NCBI GenBank assembly: GCA_024220505.1 | Contig: JAKZZE010000011.1 | Location: 868,001 to 932,000, forward strand | Length of the DNA: 64,000 nucleotides | Reading direction: 5' to 3' | Source of the DNA: Rhizopus arrhizus | Lineage: Eukaryota > Mucoromycota > Mucoromycetes > Mucorales > Rhizopodaceae | Notes under the pieces: generated by a model | Databases searched by the model: none | What the model was told of the DNA's origin: nothing | What the model saw: the letters and a program-made list of their open reading frames with translations, nothing else | Program-made: the position numbers and the translations under genes | In this document: positions 23,795-35,721 of the stretch, in pieces | How positions within the stretch are numbered: position 1 is the first letter of the stretch | Layout of the letters: each line of letters starts with the position of its first letter

Positions 23795-24030
23795 ATGCCG
23801 TGGATAAAGCTCCCGTCCATAGCTTAACTGATATAGAAAAGTATATTCACTCTCAAGGATATTAATGTCATACATTCCTTCGTATTCTTCTGAGCCAAGC
23901 CCAATTGAGCATTTTTGGTCAGTTGTAAGGAGCAAAGTTAAACGCAAGTTTTGGAAAAAGAGATACTAATGACTAGAATTAGTGAAGCTTGCTGCAGTTT
24001 AAGTGGCTTCAAAAGCTTTGTTTCTCATTC
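23795..24030 (+). pseudogene. Tc1/mariner-like transposase C-terminal fragment, copy B
   Basis: Reads HAVDKAPVHSLTDIEKYIHSQGY, then one stop and a frameshift, then PSYSSEPSPIEHFWSVVRSKVKRKFWKK. These match the second Asp block (family: MDNAPIH) and the catalytic Glu block (SPELNPIEQFW) of the same transposase family as the copy at 44.2-45.5 kb. The Asn after Asp is Lys. Only the C-terminal third remains. Confidence 0.75.
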
Positions 24031-24763
24031 TACTAGATGTTTTGGTAAGTGTCACAACAAGAAAAGAATATGAAAATTCAATTCCTAACTGAAAAAAAAA
24101 AAGACCTTACACATAACAGAACTCTCTTCACACACCTCAATTCAAGAACATTCATTCAATTTTACCAGTGTTTGCGGGCAACCATGACAATGGTGTATGT
24201 TCCTGATCTACCTAATTGCCGAGCGATTAGGCATGCTTATAGGACCAGGGCAATCTCCAAGGTCAATACCTACGATCATCATAAATAATGAAAATTAGTT
24301 AATATATTGCTTGTTATCAACAAGGCATTCATCTGACCCACAAATGCATCATATACCCAAACAAATTTGAGAAGAGAGGAAGTTATTTAAAGGAAGGATA
24401 TATCGGATTTATATAGGTTTACAAACTTTGATATGGTTTAAGTATAAAGGTAAGAAAAAAGAAGAATTAACGAGATCAAACAATAATTCTAGTCAAATAC
24501 TATTAAAGATTTTAAGGCTATTTATATTAACTTGAACAGGATCTGAGATTAGATGATAAAAGATAGTTACGACAGATATGATCTGAAATGCATACGAATG
24601 CTTATAAAACATTAACTACAAATCGTCTAGATGTAAGTTGAAATGCATTATTCAGGGTAGCCACTAATTATTAAAGCCTATTCAAACTCATTTGTAAAGA
24701 TTTATTTCAGAATAAAAAGACTGTACCTTATTGACATGTCAAAACGTGACAAACCTATATATA

Positions 24764-25255
24764 CTATTGCTGTTTATGACAATCTTTGGACGTACCTTGT
24801 ACCAAAATACCAAAAGCCAGTGGCCGAGTCACGCCAAGATAGATCAACCGGTTTAATCTCAGTTTCACCTGTTTGGCCAACCTGATATGGTCAGATACAT
24901 AGCCAGGATTGCATTTGTTGGCCACCGTCAATTCCAACGTGCCAGTGACAGAAAGCTTGGGAAACACAGCCCAATTTGGCTTTTACATCATGATATCACT
25001 GTCATCACCATCATTTCTGGTATCACTGTCGTTGTCATTCTTGTTTTCGTCATCCCCTTCTTCCTTCTGCGCATTCGATCGTCGTCGTTTCTACCTGGGA
25101 AACAAGATAGCCAGCCTAATCTTCAGTGCATACAGCGATTACATTCTGGATTCCACATGGGCAGCCACATAGTGGGATCGAAGGAAGTCGATCGACGACA
25201 GCTGGAAAGCAGTTTAGAACCTTGGCTCTGCTGGCGTTTATCTAGGTTTTGTTGA
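24764..25255 (-). pseudogene. Relic of an unknown repeated protein family (same family as 61.9-62.4 kb)
   Basis: The minus strand reads, with interruptions, RSHYVAAHVESRM, YALKIRLAILFPR, an acidic run EEGDDENKNDNDSDT, then KLSVTGTLELTVANK and IRLAKQVKLRLNRLIYLGVTRPLAFGILVQG. The last block (a helix followed by GILVQG) has the shape of uncharacterised proteins that recur in mucoromycete genomes. The relic at 61867-62400 shows the aligned block DLVKVGKEMRTTLNALICLE. Function unknown. At least three stops are present. Confidence 0.4.
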
Positions 25256-25297
25256 AGAAAATGTTTTTTGATGGTCTTGAATAAGCATATATCAGGG

Positions 25298-25890
25298 TTA
25301 TTTGTGGTGGAGATTACAATTTTCCAAAGCAGAGTCCGAGAAGGAAAGTACCATGATGACCTCTAATACATCGGATGTAAAATGGCAGGCGATCGATCTG
25401 CGTGTCTTCGGGTAGGTGTAGTGAGTGAAAGAGGAACCGTACTTGTAGAGTACTGACCCGTTCTGACATGAAAGGTAGTCTAGATAGGTGGGGAACATTA
25501 CTTTAGTGGGTGTCTTTCCTCGAGTGCCGTAAATTCGTCTGATATATGTATCTTGTGTTTCTTCAAGAGCATGGAGCTGAAAGTTTGTAAAATGATTAAT
25601 GGCCAAACCGTATTCAGGCTGTGGATATACGATATGCTCGTAGAATCTAAAGAGAATCTTGAAGAAATCAGAGGGGTTTACACCAATGGATGACAGCATG
25701 TTTATCATAATAAGATCCTTATGGGTGTTGCGTTGAATGAGCTCCTCTGCGTCAACATATCCACCTGGTTTGAATAGAATGCCAAGGTAAGTAAATGTGG
25801 TCTCCTGTGGCAGTTATTGTTCATAGAGCGTATAAGATATAAGATTCTTGTAAATATCTAAGGCTACACAATTTGATGGGTTCCAACGAT
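25298..25890 (-). pseudogene. LINE (non-LTR) reverse transcriptase C-terminal fragment
   Basis: The minus strand reads NPSNCVALDIYKN, a stop, then TTFTYLGILFKPGGYVDAEELIQRNTHKDL, MINMLSSIGVNPSDFFKILFRFYEHIVYPQPEYGLAI, and LQALEETQDTYIRRIYGTRGKTPTKVMF in the expected order. FTYLG, PQ.EYG and the RRI.G block are standard landmarks of the thumb and post-thumb region of fungal LINE reverse transcriptases. The catalytic region is absent. At least one stop codon interrupts the copy. Confidence 0.75.
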
Positions 25891-26880
25891 TTTATTTCTG
25901 GATCACATGACATTATTCTTGGATAGAAAGGCTGATGGATGATATCAAATTATAAGCTCCGACTTTATTTTTTGAAATGACTGTGTAATGATTTAGATTG
26001 AACAATGAGTGGTCTGACTTTAAAATATTGATCTACAATTTTATTGGTTTTAAAGCTTAAATAAGTTATACTTTATTTTTGTGTATCGTTATGATAAAAA
26101 GCACATGATTTAGTTTACTTGGCAAAGACATTTATATTAAAGTATTTTAAATCTAAAAAGAAAGCCCTCTTTACCATCTCTCTTCAATAGTTTATAATAG
26201 AAGCTTCATATAAAATCCTTTCAGAAAAAAAAACCCCCATCATGTACTTTTGTAGTAGAGTTTGTCGGAAATTGAAGATTATTATTGTTTAGACAAACAG
26301 CAACAATGATCATAGAATGATTGAATATTGACATGTGGTCCACATGGTTAACAAAAATCATATGTTTCTTATTTCATGCTAATCTCTTCAACTTTATTTT
26401 TTACTCTATAATATCTTCAGTGCAAAATTCATAAAACTCACTAAACATAGCGTTCAAGTTCAGAAAGACGTTTAGCGCATTTAATATCCTTTGTTGTATT
26501 TATCTTACATTCCAAGTTATAAAATCAATATTCTTTTAGCCTAGAGAGCTATGTCATAAATTAATACTGCTTCTTTTCTGTCTTATTAATTATTACTGCT
26601 TTATCTCGCTTGTTGTCAATATTACAATAAACTAAAAGATTAGGCTTGATGTTATATATTTTTAAACAATCTTTTTCTTGAAGACTAGCACTGCTTATAA
26701 ATTGTAAAACTGATAAATCGAATAGTAATAAGTCTATAAGCACAAATCTTTAGTATCTGACAGATGATAGTCAAATAATCAGCTTTTATTTTTAGATGCC
26801 AAAGAACATAAAAATGAAAAATTACGTAAAAGGTTACTTTATATAACGGACAAGAAGTATGATGGATAGTTTAAAATTTT
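25891..26880. other. Gene-poor AT-rich DNA, no gene seen
   Basis: No ORF with coding character on either strand; probably old repeat-derived sequence flanking the LINE fragment. Confidence 0.5.
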
Positions 26881-26887
26881 GTTATAG

Positions 26888-27166
26888 TCAAAAAAAAAAT
26901 CAGTTTCTATTATAAACAATCTTATAGAAGCAATTAATACTTGTTTATCTAATTACCAGGAACGCATCAAAAGACTAAAGAATGAAGGCCCTGAAGTTAT
27001 TGTATATGCAAGAAATTCACTGTCTAATGATGACTTGAACATCAGTGCGAGACTTTTGCAATCAATGATGAACACTATTACTAATCGTTCGCTTACCACA
27101 AGAAGCTGTACTTTGTACTCCAGCTGTATATCTAATTTTTTAAATGCCAACAGGTTTCTTGTTTAA
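26888..27166 (+). pseudogene. Unrecognised ORF fragment, probably repeat-derived
   Basis: An open plus-strand frame of about 90 codons without an ATG near its start. It contains NNLIEAINTCLSNYQERIKRL, NEGPEVIVYARNSLSNDDLN and ISARLLQSMMNTITNRSL, and ends at TAA 27164-27166. The composition is far more protein-like than the neighbouring DNA, and a TATAG acceptor-like site precedes it. The VIVYARNS piece resembles the VIYARVS start of serine recombinases, but too little is left to claim that. Confidence 0.3.
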
Positions 27167-28105
27167 ACAGAGTGTTAAGAGAATAATGAATGAAACCTTT
27201 AAGATATCTAGATACCTCTAGAATTATTCAGAGCATACTTGATAAAAAGTAAAAATTTTGTCATTGATACAAAACTATCTACAGTGATTTAAATATAGAC
27301 CAAAAGTATTCTGTCGGATTGTGTTTAAAAGAATAAGATGAAAGCCAATATATTTATATCTTCTACTTGTTATAATTTCATTTCCTTTGTTAAAAGTATG
27401 AATAGATGCATCATCAACAATAAGACAAAATTATCCCATTTTGAAAACATACCTGCTTTATTCAACGTTTTTGTAACCAATCTCAACTAGCAGCCTAGCT
27501 AGTGCCTTTAGACACTGAATTTAGTGTAACCGCTTTTTTTCTAATGGTTGATACTGCTTCAAGGATAGTATAGTAACTTGATGAGCCGCAAGGTAGGAGA
27601 GTGGTAAAAGGTTTTGTACTAATATTGAAGTCAGACTCATCACTGAAAATAAAGTTTTGTATGAAGCATCAGTTACTGAATGTCTATACCCAGCTAATAC
27701 ATTTCATTTTCTCATCAACATATTTCTAGTAGTAGAATAAAGAATTATCAAGCGCTTTACTTTTTTCTCACTGTTTGAAGGCATTAAAAAAAAAAAAAAC
27801 GTAAATTAATCTTAGGGAAGCGCAATTATGTTTAATGGATTCCGCAAGTTGAGTTAAATGAAAACCGCAGGTTGAATGTTATCAAAGCCTCAAATTGATA
27901 TTTACAAAAGCACTTTGATATCGGAAAGCACTCCAATTCCATTGGTTGCAATACGTCAGAGCTTGTGCCCTACGTCATTATGTCATAGATTTCAAAAAAT
28001 TTATGAAGTCAATAAAAATGCTGACTTTTTTAATTGATCCATATTTTTTTTACTAGACACAGAAAGAAAAAAAAAAACACAGATACATACACTTACTTAC
28101 CATAA
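27167..28105. other. Intergenic, no gene seen
   Basis: AT-rich promoter side of the Srk1/Rck2-like kinase. A tRNA-like string at 27580-27641 was considered and not accepted. Confidence 0.5.
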
Positions 28106-30005
28106 ATGATTTCACAAATAAAGAATTTGTTTAAATCAAAAAAGACTTTTCCTAAAGGTAAATAGTCGATGCATTAATTTATTATGAAACTCACAACAAA
28201 AAAGAAGATAGACAACATAACAATGATGTAGCAGCACGTATTGTTCAAGAAGAAAAACAGAAAAAGAATGTTTTACCATCATATCCAGGATTAGAAAGAT
28301 TTGAAATACTCGAAAAAGTTGGAGAGTAAATAAAGATAGATCATACAAAGTACAAAAGTATTAAAGATATCAATCATAGGGGAGCATTTTCATATGTATT
28401 CAGAGCAAGAGACACAGTGACAAATAAAGAAGTAGCCGTCAAGGTTGTAAGGAAAAAGGAACTGGATGCATCAGAGGTAAAAACAAAAATCGATTAAAAA
28501 ACTCTTTTTTTATTGACCATCAGTGTAGAATGGAAAAGCACATTTACATCCAAACATGAAAAAGAAAACAAAGGCCACCGAAAGAGCCAATATTCTTAAA
28601 GAAGTTCAAATCATGCAAAACATCAAGCACAAGAACATTGTTCAACTTATTCAATTTTCAGAGTCAGATGAGCATTACTTTTTAGTACTGGAACTTTGTA
28701 AAGGCGGTGAATTATTTCATCGTATTGTGAATTTGACTTATTTCAGTGAGGATCTTGCAAGACACGTTATCACGCAAGTGGCCGAAGGCATTCGTTTTCT
28801 TCATGAGGAATGTGGTGTTGTTCACCGGTAAAGAAAAAATTGTCGGAATCAGTAAGCTGTTGACTCATGACATCCGTAGTGACATTAAACCTGAAAATAT
28901 TTTGTTTGAACCGATTCCTTGGATCCAACGCGAAGACGTTGAAAATCTGTTTGACGATGAAGACAAGGTGGACGAAGGAGAATTCATAGAAGGCGTTGGT
29001 GGTGGTGGCATCGGTGTCGTCAAACTGGCTGACTTTGGCTTATCCAAAGTGATCTGGGATAATTCTACGCTGACACCTTGTGGTACCGTGGGTTATACTG
29101 CACCTGAAATTGTACGAGATCAGAGATATTCCAAGTCAGTCGACATGTGGGCCATTGGTTGTGTGCTCTACACCATCCTCTGCGGCTTTCCTCCCTTTTA
29201 CGATGAATCAATCCGTGCCCTGACACACAAGGTTGCCAAGGGTGAATTTACCTTCTTGAGCCCCTGGTGGGATCCGATCTCTCCAGCCGCGAAAGATTTA
29301 ATTCGAAATTTGCTCAATGTGGATCCTGAAAAGCGTTATACCATCGAGGATTTCTTCAAGCACCCATGGGTCACAAAGTCTCAATTTCCCCCACCTGCTC
29401 CAAAAGAATCCACTGATAAAGTACCAAATGCGCTCAAGGCAAAAGCAAGCTCTGATCCTCGAGCACAGGCTATGCAAAATGCTGCTGTCAAGGCGGCTGT
29501 AGCACAAGAAGAACAAAAGAGACAAAGTCAACTTGTGGATGATAATCAACCCAAGACAAAAACACAAAAGGCATCAAAGAGAACCGACATATTTTCACCT
29601 GGCATCACTTCAATTAAAGAAATTTTAGACATCACATATGCAGTACAACGTATGGGAGAAGAAAAAAAGAAACGTACGCCGGTTGATGTGAGCGATCATC
29701 GTGCATTTGGTGGGGAAGGTAGATATGATTCGATCTCAGAAGATGAAGATGAAGATGATGAAGAAACAGAAGACAAAAAAGATCCTACTCATGGCATTCA
29801 ACAAGAAGTAATTGCAATGGCAGAGCAATTAGTTCAAGATGGAAAAGGAGTTGCGCCTGCAGTAAACTATCCTCCGATGAAAACAGTAAATCAAAACAAT
29901 AACGTGCTATCAACCCCCAGAAGACGACGTAATATATTCGAATTGGACATGAATAAAGCGACGTTGCTAAAGAATAGACGATTGCATCAACAACAAGGAA
30001 ACTAA
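28106..30005 (+). CDS. MAPK-activated protein kinase, Srk1/Rck2 type
   Basis: CaMK-group Ser/Thr kinase acting downstream of the Hog1/Sty1 stress MAPK in yeasts. Inferred exons: 28106-28157, about 28208-28325, 28380-28476, 28529-28827 and 28880-30005 (about 563 aa). The glycine loop is GEGAFSYV, the catalytic Lys is in VAVKVV, then VVHRDIKPEN, LADFGLS and GTVGYTAPEIV. The family-specific insert EDKVDEGEFIEGVGGGGIGVVKLADFGLS and LTYFSEDLARHVI place it with Rck2/Srk1. The activation loop has LTPCGT, a Thr-Pro site a MAPK could phosphorylate. The C-terminal RRRRNIFELDM is a possible MAPK docking motif (inference). The exact acceptor of exon 2 (28205 or 28208) is uncertain. Three of the four introns lie within the kinase domain or its edge. 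Confidence 0.92.
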
Positions 30006-30210
30006 ACTTATACCCAAATATATAATAAATAATAAGTTTCATGTATTTATAATATTATTATTATTATTTGTTGTGCCAGATTAAAGTTCGAAGTGAGTCC
30101 CACGAGTCAGAATCACTATAAATATATTGCATAGATGCTCTAAGTGAAGGTTGAACTGTGTCTTTTTCATGCTTGAATAACCACTAATGAAACTATAAGT
30201 AAATACAGTA

Positions 30211-30811
30211 TTATGTCATCATCGTCATTACCATCACAAGTCCCCATACAACAGCAGCAAATATAGGAAAAGTGTTTTGTGGTGCATCAACCACTTGTCT
30301 TTTCACAGGTACTTTTACCATAGCCAATACAACTCTAGAAAATAAATATAAAATGATCTATAGCAAAGCATATTAGACCTTTTTTTTTTTCCTTTTTTAT
30401 ATCATTTTACTTGTTGATTTATTCCATTATTTTCACCAAATACATAGTATCCACCGATGATACCAGCAATAAAAGGGTGAAGATTGGCTTCTTTGCCACC
30501 ATTCATCTTTTTTTGAACAATCATCAAAGTCTTGTAGATTGTTGCAAACATGCCCAAATTTAGTGCGTGCTGCTTTGTTGCTCTTAAAATGCCTTTTATT
30601 TTACTCTCCACTCTACAAGTATCCTTTTAACCTTTTTTGCTTTCTTGTGTATTTAATATGCTTACGATCCAGTTTTAAACAAGATGGTCATAACTAAAGC
30701 ATGTGGGAATCTGACTTTAGTACCGTAAACAACACCACTTCGAAATCCTTTCAGGATGGATAGTAAATCATGATATTGTGGATTAAGTGCAATCTGTTCA
30801 AGATAATTCAT
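30211..30811 (-). CDS. PXMP4: Peroxisomal membrane protein 4 (PMP24), Tim17-superfamily
   Basis: Three inferred exons, 30811-30666, 30612-30411 and 30357-30211, give 495 nt (164 aa). The sequence follows the PXMP4 family: LSILKGFRSGVVYGTKVRFPHALVM, IYKTLMIVQKKMNGGKEANLHPFIAGIIGGYYVFGENNGINQQ, IILYLFSRVVLAM, FPIFAAVVWGLVM. The GG/GxxxG-rich segments resemble the Tim17/22/23 fold. It resides in the peroxisomal membrane; its biochemical role is not settled in the literature. The last exon was chosen so that the frame gives IILYLFSR, which matches the family; the nearer acceptor at CTAG gives a premature stop. Confidence 0.88.
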
Positions 30812-30925
30812 TTATAAAAAAATAAAATAAAAAAGGGGAAAGAAATAGAGAAATGAAAATAAATGTGCTAAATATGGGACCAGTAACACTTTCACATGAA
30901 TATCACCTTTTTTTTTACTTTCACT

Positions 30926-30927
<2 letters not shown>

Positions 30928-30972
<45 letters not shown>
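30928..30972. repeat. Homopolymer A tract, 45 nt
   Basis: Uninterrupted A run, about 120 bp upstream of the PXMP4-like start codon. It makes a spurious poly-Phe ORF on the minus strand. Confidence 0.75.
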
Positions 30973-30974
<2 letters not shown>

Positions 30975-31255
30975 TGTATGAGAAGATAAAGATCAGCACA
31001 GTACATGGTATTATAAATTGAAAAACTGAAAATTAAAATTATGATTAGCTTGGCTGTATCCTGCTCTCTATTTTTTTTTTTTTTGTACGTTGCACGACGA
31101 GCATGTGCATTATTAACCGTTTGATTTGAATTTCCTTTCGCGACTATAGTAAGAAACACATATTTTATATAAGATTGTATCTCGTCATTCACTACAAAAG
31201 TGTAACATAAAGTTGAAGGTAAAGACATGTTTATTTCATATACAATTTGCTAGGA

Positions 31256-33319
31256 TCAATAGCGCTTTGTGAATGTCAGACCGAGCGACAATGGTGCAAT
31301 GTTTCCTGGTCTGTCAAAAATAAGGCGTTCATAATGAATAGAATCCTTTGGGATATCAATCTCATACTTTCTCACTACAGAAAAATAGATAAGTATAGAG
31401 GCCAACTAGTTTCACTGTAACTTACCAAGCATGGCCAACACAAGTCGTTGCTCTGCTAAACTAAAGTTCATACCAATACACTGTCGTGAGCCATTGCTAA
31501 AAGGTAACCAAGTCAACCCCTCATGAGATTCTTGTTCTCCGCCTTCACCAAATCTTTCAGGTATGAAATGCTCCGGGTTATACCAGTACTTTGGATCGTG
31601 ATGAATGGCGTTGATGTCGATACTGATCGGAGTATCCTTGGGAATGAATTGTCCAGCTAAACTGATATCTTTAACAGTATCTCTTGTGAATAAAGTATCA
31701 GCGGGTGTATTCATACGAAGATTCTAGTATAGTTTTGTTAACTGTATTTATCCAACTTTTTTTGAGGTGTGCATATATACCTCTTTGATAACCAAGTTCA
31801 TGTATTTCATATTCTTCATTTGTTCAAGCGAAGGTACAATATCTACTGGCTCATCACCTAAAACACTAATGATTTCTTCTCTCAGTTTACGCTGTACGTG
31901 CTATAAATGAAATAGTGTGTTGGAAAGAAGCAGTGGGATATGTGTTGTCTAAAAAAATACCTTGTTCTTTGCAAGATGATAAAAACAAAAGAAAGGGTGT
32001 GAGCAGTAGTACCATGTCCTAGAATAAGATGAGTAAAAGATCAATTGTCAATGTTGGGTATATATTAATTACCAGCCAAGAAAAAGACGGCAATGTTATG
32101 CTTTTGAACAGAAAAGGGGTATTGTTAATAAACTATTCAAATCATGTGTACCTCATTTTCCTTTTTACCCTCAATTCATCGTCTGAAGTCAACGCTTCTC
32201 CTTTCTCCATGGCTTCCAACATCAAAGTAAGCAAATCCTTTTCGTGATCAGGAACATTTGCATAAGCTCCACTCTTAACTTCAGCTCGTTTCTGTCTTGC
32301 CAACTCATCGAACTTTAAGTTCATTTTTTTAATAGCCACAGAACATTCTCTTCGTTTAGGATAAACCCAGGTTAATAAAGTATCAAATGTCGCAAACACA
32401 TTCATAACTGGATCAAATAAGGAATCAATCACGGTCTTGTAAGTCCTTGTCCAATTGTCAGGATCTCCTTGAAGGGCCTTGAATTCAAAGCCTATGTCAT
32501 TCTTTGTTTAAACCTATTTTTTGTAAAATGTAAAGTATGTTTACCAAAGATAGCGAGACCGAGTACATCCAAAGTAAAGTTTTGCATAGCAGACGTAATA
32601 GGAACAGGTCCATCTGATTTATCAATCACAGAAACGAGCGTATTGAGAACACTAACCATGGTCTTGATGGGCAGAGAACGATGAAAGGCTGGATTCATAA
32701 CCTAGAAAGGACATGAGAATGATATTTATAGCAAACGCCTTTTGTACCTTTCTTTGCTTTTTCCAAACATCTCCATTGGAGATGGCAACATTATCAATAC
32801 CAAGGAATTGGGAAAAAGGACTATTTTCTCCTATTTGGTGAAAAACTGCATGATTCTTTGGGAAAATATCTAGCATGAAACTAAATACACGTAATAGAAC
32901 CTATATTTAGTAGAACACACCTGATTTCAGCAAAAGTTGTTTGGCTACCACTGGGTTTGTCACATAAACAGTCCAAACAAAGGGAACTTTACTCTATAAA
33001 TTCAGTTTATATGACGAGAACAAAAGATCCATTTAGACTTTCTTACAACATAAAACCCATTTCCTTTATTGACAACAGGTAAAATTATCCGCTTGAATCG
33101 ATCCGTAGGAGATTCTCTTTTCAAGAAAGACTTGACCATAGAAAAATAAGATACGCGAGGGAATTGACGAAGGTTCTTTGGAACACGAAAGAAAGAATAG
33201 AGTTGTTGAACAGCAATCAAAGCAATAGCAAAAGTGATACAAGATAGCTTTGATCTCTTTTGAATAACTGGCAATAGCTTTTCAATAGCAAAATGATAGG
33301 ATTCAATTTGATTTTCCAT
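31256..33319 (-). CDS. Cytochrome P450 monooxygenase (second copy) with atypical I helix
   Basis: Ten inferred exons: 33319-33047, 32993-about 32920, 32880-32748, 32701-32545, 32491-32169, 32100-32073, 32018-31961, 31900-31781, 31724-31426 and 31374-31256. The N-terminal membrane anchor is CITFAIALIAVQQLYSFF (about 27-45). Further landmarks are the ExxR (KENLR, split by an intron), FIPERFGEGG, and the haem loop FSNGSRQCIG. The I-helix motif, normally AGHDTT or AGxET, reads AGHGTTA: the acid before the Thr is Gly. The intron after exon 2 needs a non-standard donor (GTTC) to keep frame, so that border is uncertain. It is far more intron-dense than the first P450. Substrate unknown. Confidence 0.9.
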
Positions 33320-34398
33320 AGTTGTTTATGGGCATAAAAAGAAAGAAAAAAGAGGACTATTTATTGAAATGAAAACCATGCTGTGTAACCATGTTCAATC
33401 GGAGACCATTCCATTCAAAATGAGTCAAAACAAAAAACAGTTCCTCGCATTTCCTTTCTCCTTTTTTTTTGCTTTATGCATCGAAAATCATCCCAATCGA
33501 CATTTTATGAAGATTAATAAAAGTGCATAAATATGAAAGGATGTAAATGGATGCCATGAATGAAATATAAAAAAGAAGTTCACAATGCAGTGAGATTCTT
33601 TAATGAGTAATAATTACAAAGATACGAAAACAAAAAAAGAGCTGAGCAATTCGTGGGTATTGTGATAACCGACAATTAATCCGAAATAATCTACAATCAT
33701 GCATTTACTACGCTGTCTATGCAGCTAATAGGTTTATGAACACGAGAAACTTATTCTGTTTCAAAAGAAGAATACTTAATATTTGAAGAAAAGGGAATCA
33801 ATAGCCTTTTATATATATTCAAAGTACATGATCAATTCATATTTAGTTAGCAGTAAAAGCATTAAAGAAAAAAAGGGGGGTCAAAGAAGTCAATCATCCA
33901 TCTTCTTTACTCTTTCTAGCACGAGTGAAACGAACTACTAAGCCCCTTCATCCTACTTTAAAATGATTCGTCTTTGTCTATAGCTTATAATAAGCCATGT
34001 TCCACTATTCATTCTATTACAAGAAGAAAAATAGTAATTTTATAAAAAGAGAGATTCAGTACACAGTACAGCCTAATAAAGTTTCTGAAACGGATACGAA
34101 TGCTTCTTTAGATCCTCTTTATAGACAGTCTTTTCTTTCTTTGGTTATAAATACTTATTTACTCTTATAAAGCATAGAATACTAAACATAAACTAGAAGC
34201 AAAGAGGTTACAATCCTACTTTACGCTGCTGAATTGAAATAGACTGATTTTATAGGTTGTCGCTGAAGCATGTGAAAATGAGTGACGTTTATGTAAAAAG
34301 AAAGGAGAACAGAGCGTATACATCGGAGATACACTGTGGGATTTTACTAATACACTTTTTCCCAGGTTCACTATTTTTTTGTTTTTTGTTTCCTTAAC
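33320..34398. other. Divergent intergenic region between P450 and ETF alpha
   Basis: About 1.1 kb, AT-rich, no gene on either strand. Confidence 0.55.
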
Positions 34399-35663
34399 AT
34401 GTTTCCTTCCATTCCATCACGCATTGCCCTTCAAGTAAAACAAAGGACTCTATTCAAGCCGAAAAGTAACTCTTTTCTGCAGACCCGTTCAGCACTCGTT
34501 CGACGTCTTTATTCAACAGGAGCTGGTGTCAGCAGCCTGCTGTATGTTGAACATAAAGACGGAGCGATCAGTGGAGCGACGTTGAACGCCTTGACGGCTG
34601 CAAAGAAACTCGGGGGTTCGATCACTGCACTTGTTGCGGGTGATGCCCCTGAAGGTGTCGCTGAACAGGTGGCCAAGTTGGAAGGCGTATCAAAAGTATT
34701 GACGGCGAAGGAGAGTGCCTATGCCAATGCTTTACCTGAAGACATGGCTCCTCTTTTGGTAGAAACACAATCTAAATTTGGATTCACCCATCTCTTCACG
34801 GGTCATACTGCTACCGGAAAGAACATTTTCCCTCGTGCGGCTGCCCTGATGGACGTAGCCGCTATTTCTGATATCACGGGTATTGAAGCTGAAGACACGT
34901 TTGTTCGTCCGATTTATGCAGGTAATAGAGTTCAAGGGTAGATGAAGAGAAAGATGAATAGTCTATTTTAGGTAATGCGATTGCTACTGTAAAGACCAGT
35001 GATAAGGTGAAGGTCATTACTGTTCGTGGTACTGCATTTGAAGCTGCTTCAGCCAAGGAGGATCACAGTGCATCCCAAGAAGCTGCTCCTTCTGCTGAAA
35101 AGCTCGGATTGACTCAGTGGATTGGAGAAGAAATCCAAAAGAGTGATCGACCTGATCTTGGAAGTGCCAAACGCGTCATCAGTGGTGGACGTGGCATGAA
35201 GAATGGCGAAAACTTCAAGTTGCTGTATGATTTAGCAGACAAGTTGGGTGCAGCAGGTAAGATCACGTGCTGGTGAGAAATAAACTAACAGACCTAGTCG
35301 GTGCTTCTCGTGCTGCTGTTGATGCTGGATTTGTGGATAATTCATTACAAGTAGGCCAAACTGGTAAAATTGTTGCACCTGGTAAGTGATGATGAACCTT
35401 TGGATGATATCTTCTAACTTGTAATAGAACTTTATATCGCTGTTGGTAAAATGAATACTTCATCGTGGGAAAAAAAAAAAAAGATTGACACTTTCTTAGG
35501 TATTTCTGGTGCTATTCAACATCTCGCTGGTATGAAGGATTCCAAGACGATTGTAGCGATCAATAAGGATGCTGATGCTCCTATCTTTCAAGTAGCTGAT
35601 TATGGACTTGTGGATGATTTATTCAAGGCTATTCCTGAATTAACTGAAAAAGTTGGCAACTAA
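34399..35663 (+). CDS. AIM45: Electron transfer flavoprotein subunit alpha, mitochondrial
   Basis: Carries electrons from matrix acyl-CoA dehydrogenases to ETF-ubiquinone oxidoreductase, as a heterodimer with ETF beta, and holds the FAD. Five inferred exons: 34399-34921, 34972-35256, 35298-35381, 35428-35445 and 35500-35663. They give 1074 nt, or 357 aa. The N-terminal 40 residues are basic and Ser/Arg-rich (mitochondrial presequence). The N-terminal domain includes [41 protein letters not shown] and FVRPIYAGN. The FAD domain has [59 protein letters not shown] and [16 protein letters not shown]. The fourth exon is only 18 nt and encodes part of ELYIAVG. It converges with the ABC gene, with 58 bp between stop codons. 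Confidence 0.96.
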
Positions 35664-35721
35664 AATCATTCTTCTTTTTGACTTTATAAAAGACTAGAGA
35701 ATTTCTTTTTTTTTTTTTTTT

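Noticed and set aside
24049..24288. 79-codon plus-strand ORF downstream of Tc1 fragment B
   Set aside because: No recognisable motif, starts inside low-complexity DNA, and lies in transposon debris.
27580..27641. tRNA-like string with complementary GATGAG/CTCATC ends and a D-arm-like TAGGAGAGTGG
   Set aside because: Only 62 nt, no B box or T arm, and no target duplication; at most a decayed tRNA or SINE head.
30812..31228. 138-codon minus-strand ORF with a poly-Phe run
   Set aside because: Created by the 45-nt A tract; no protein-like composition outside it.
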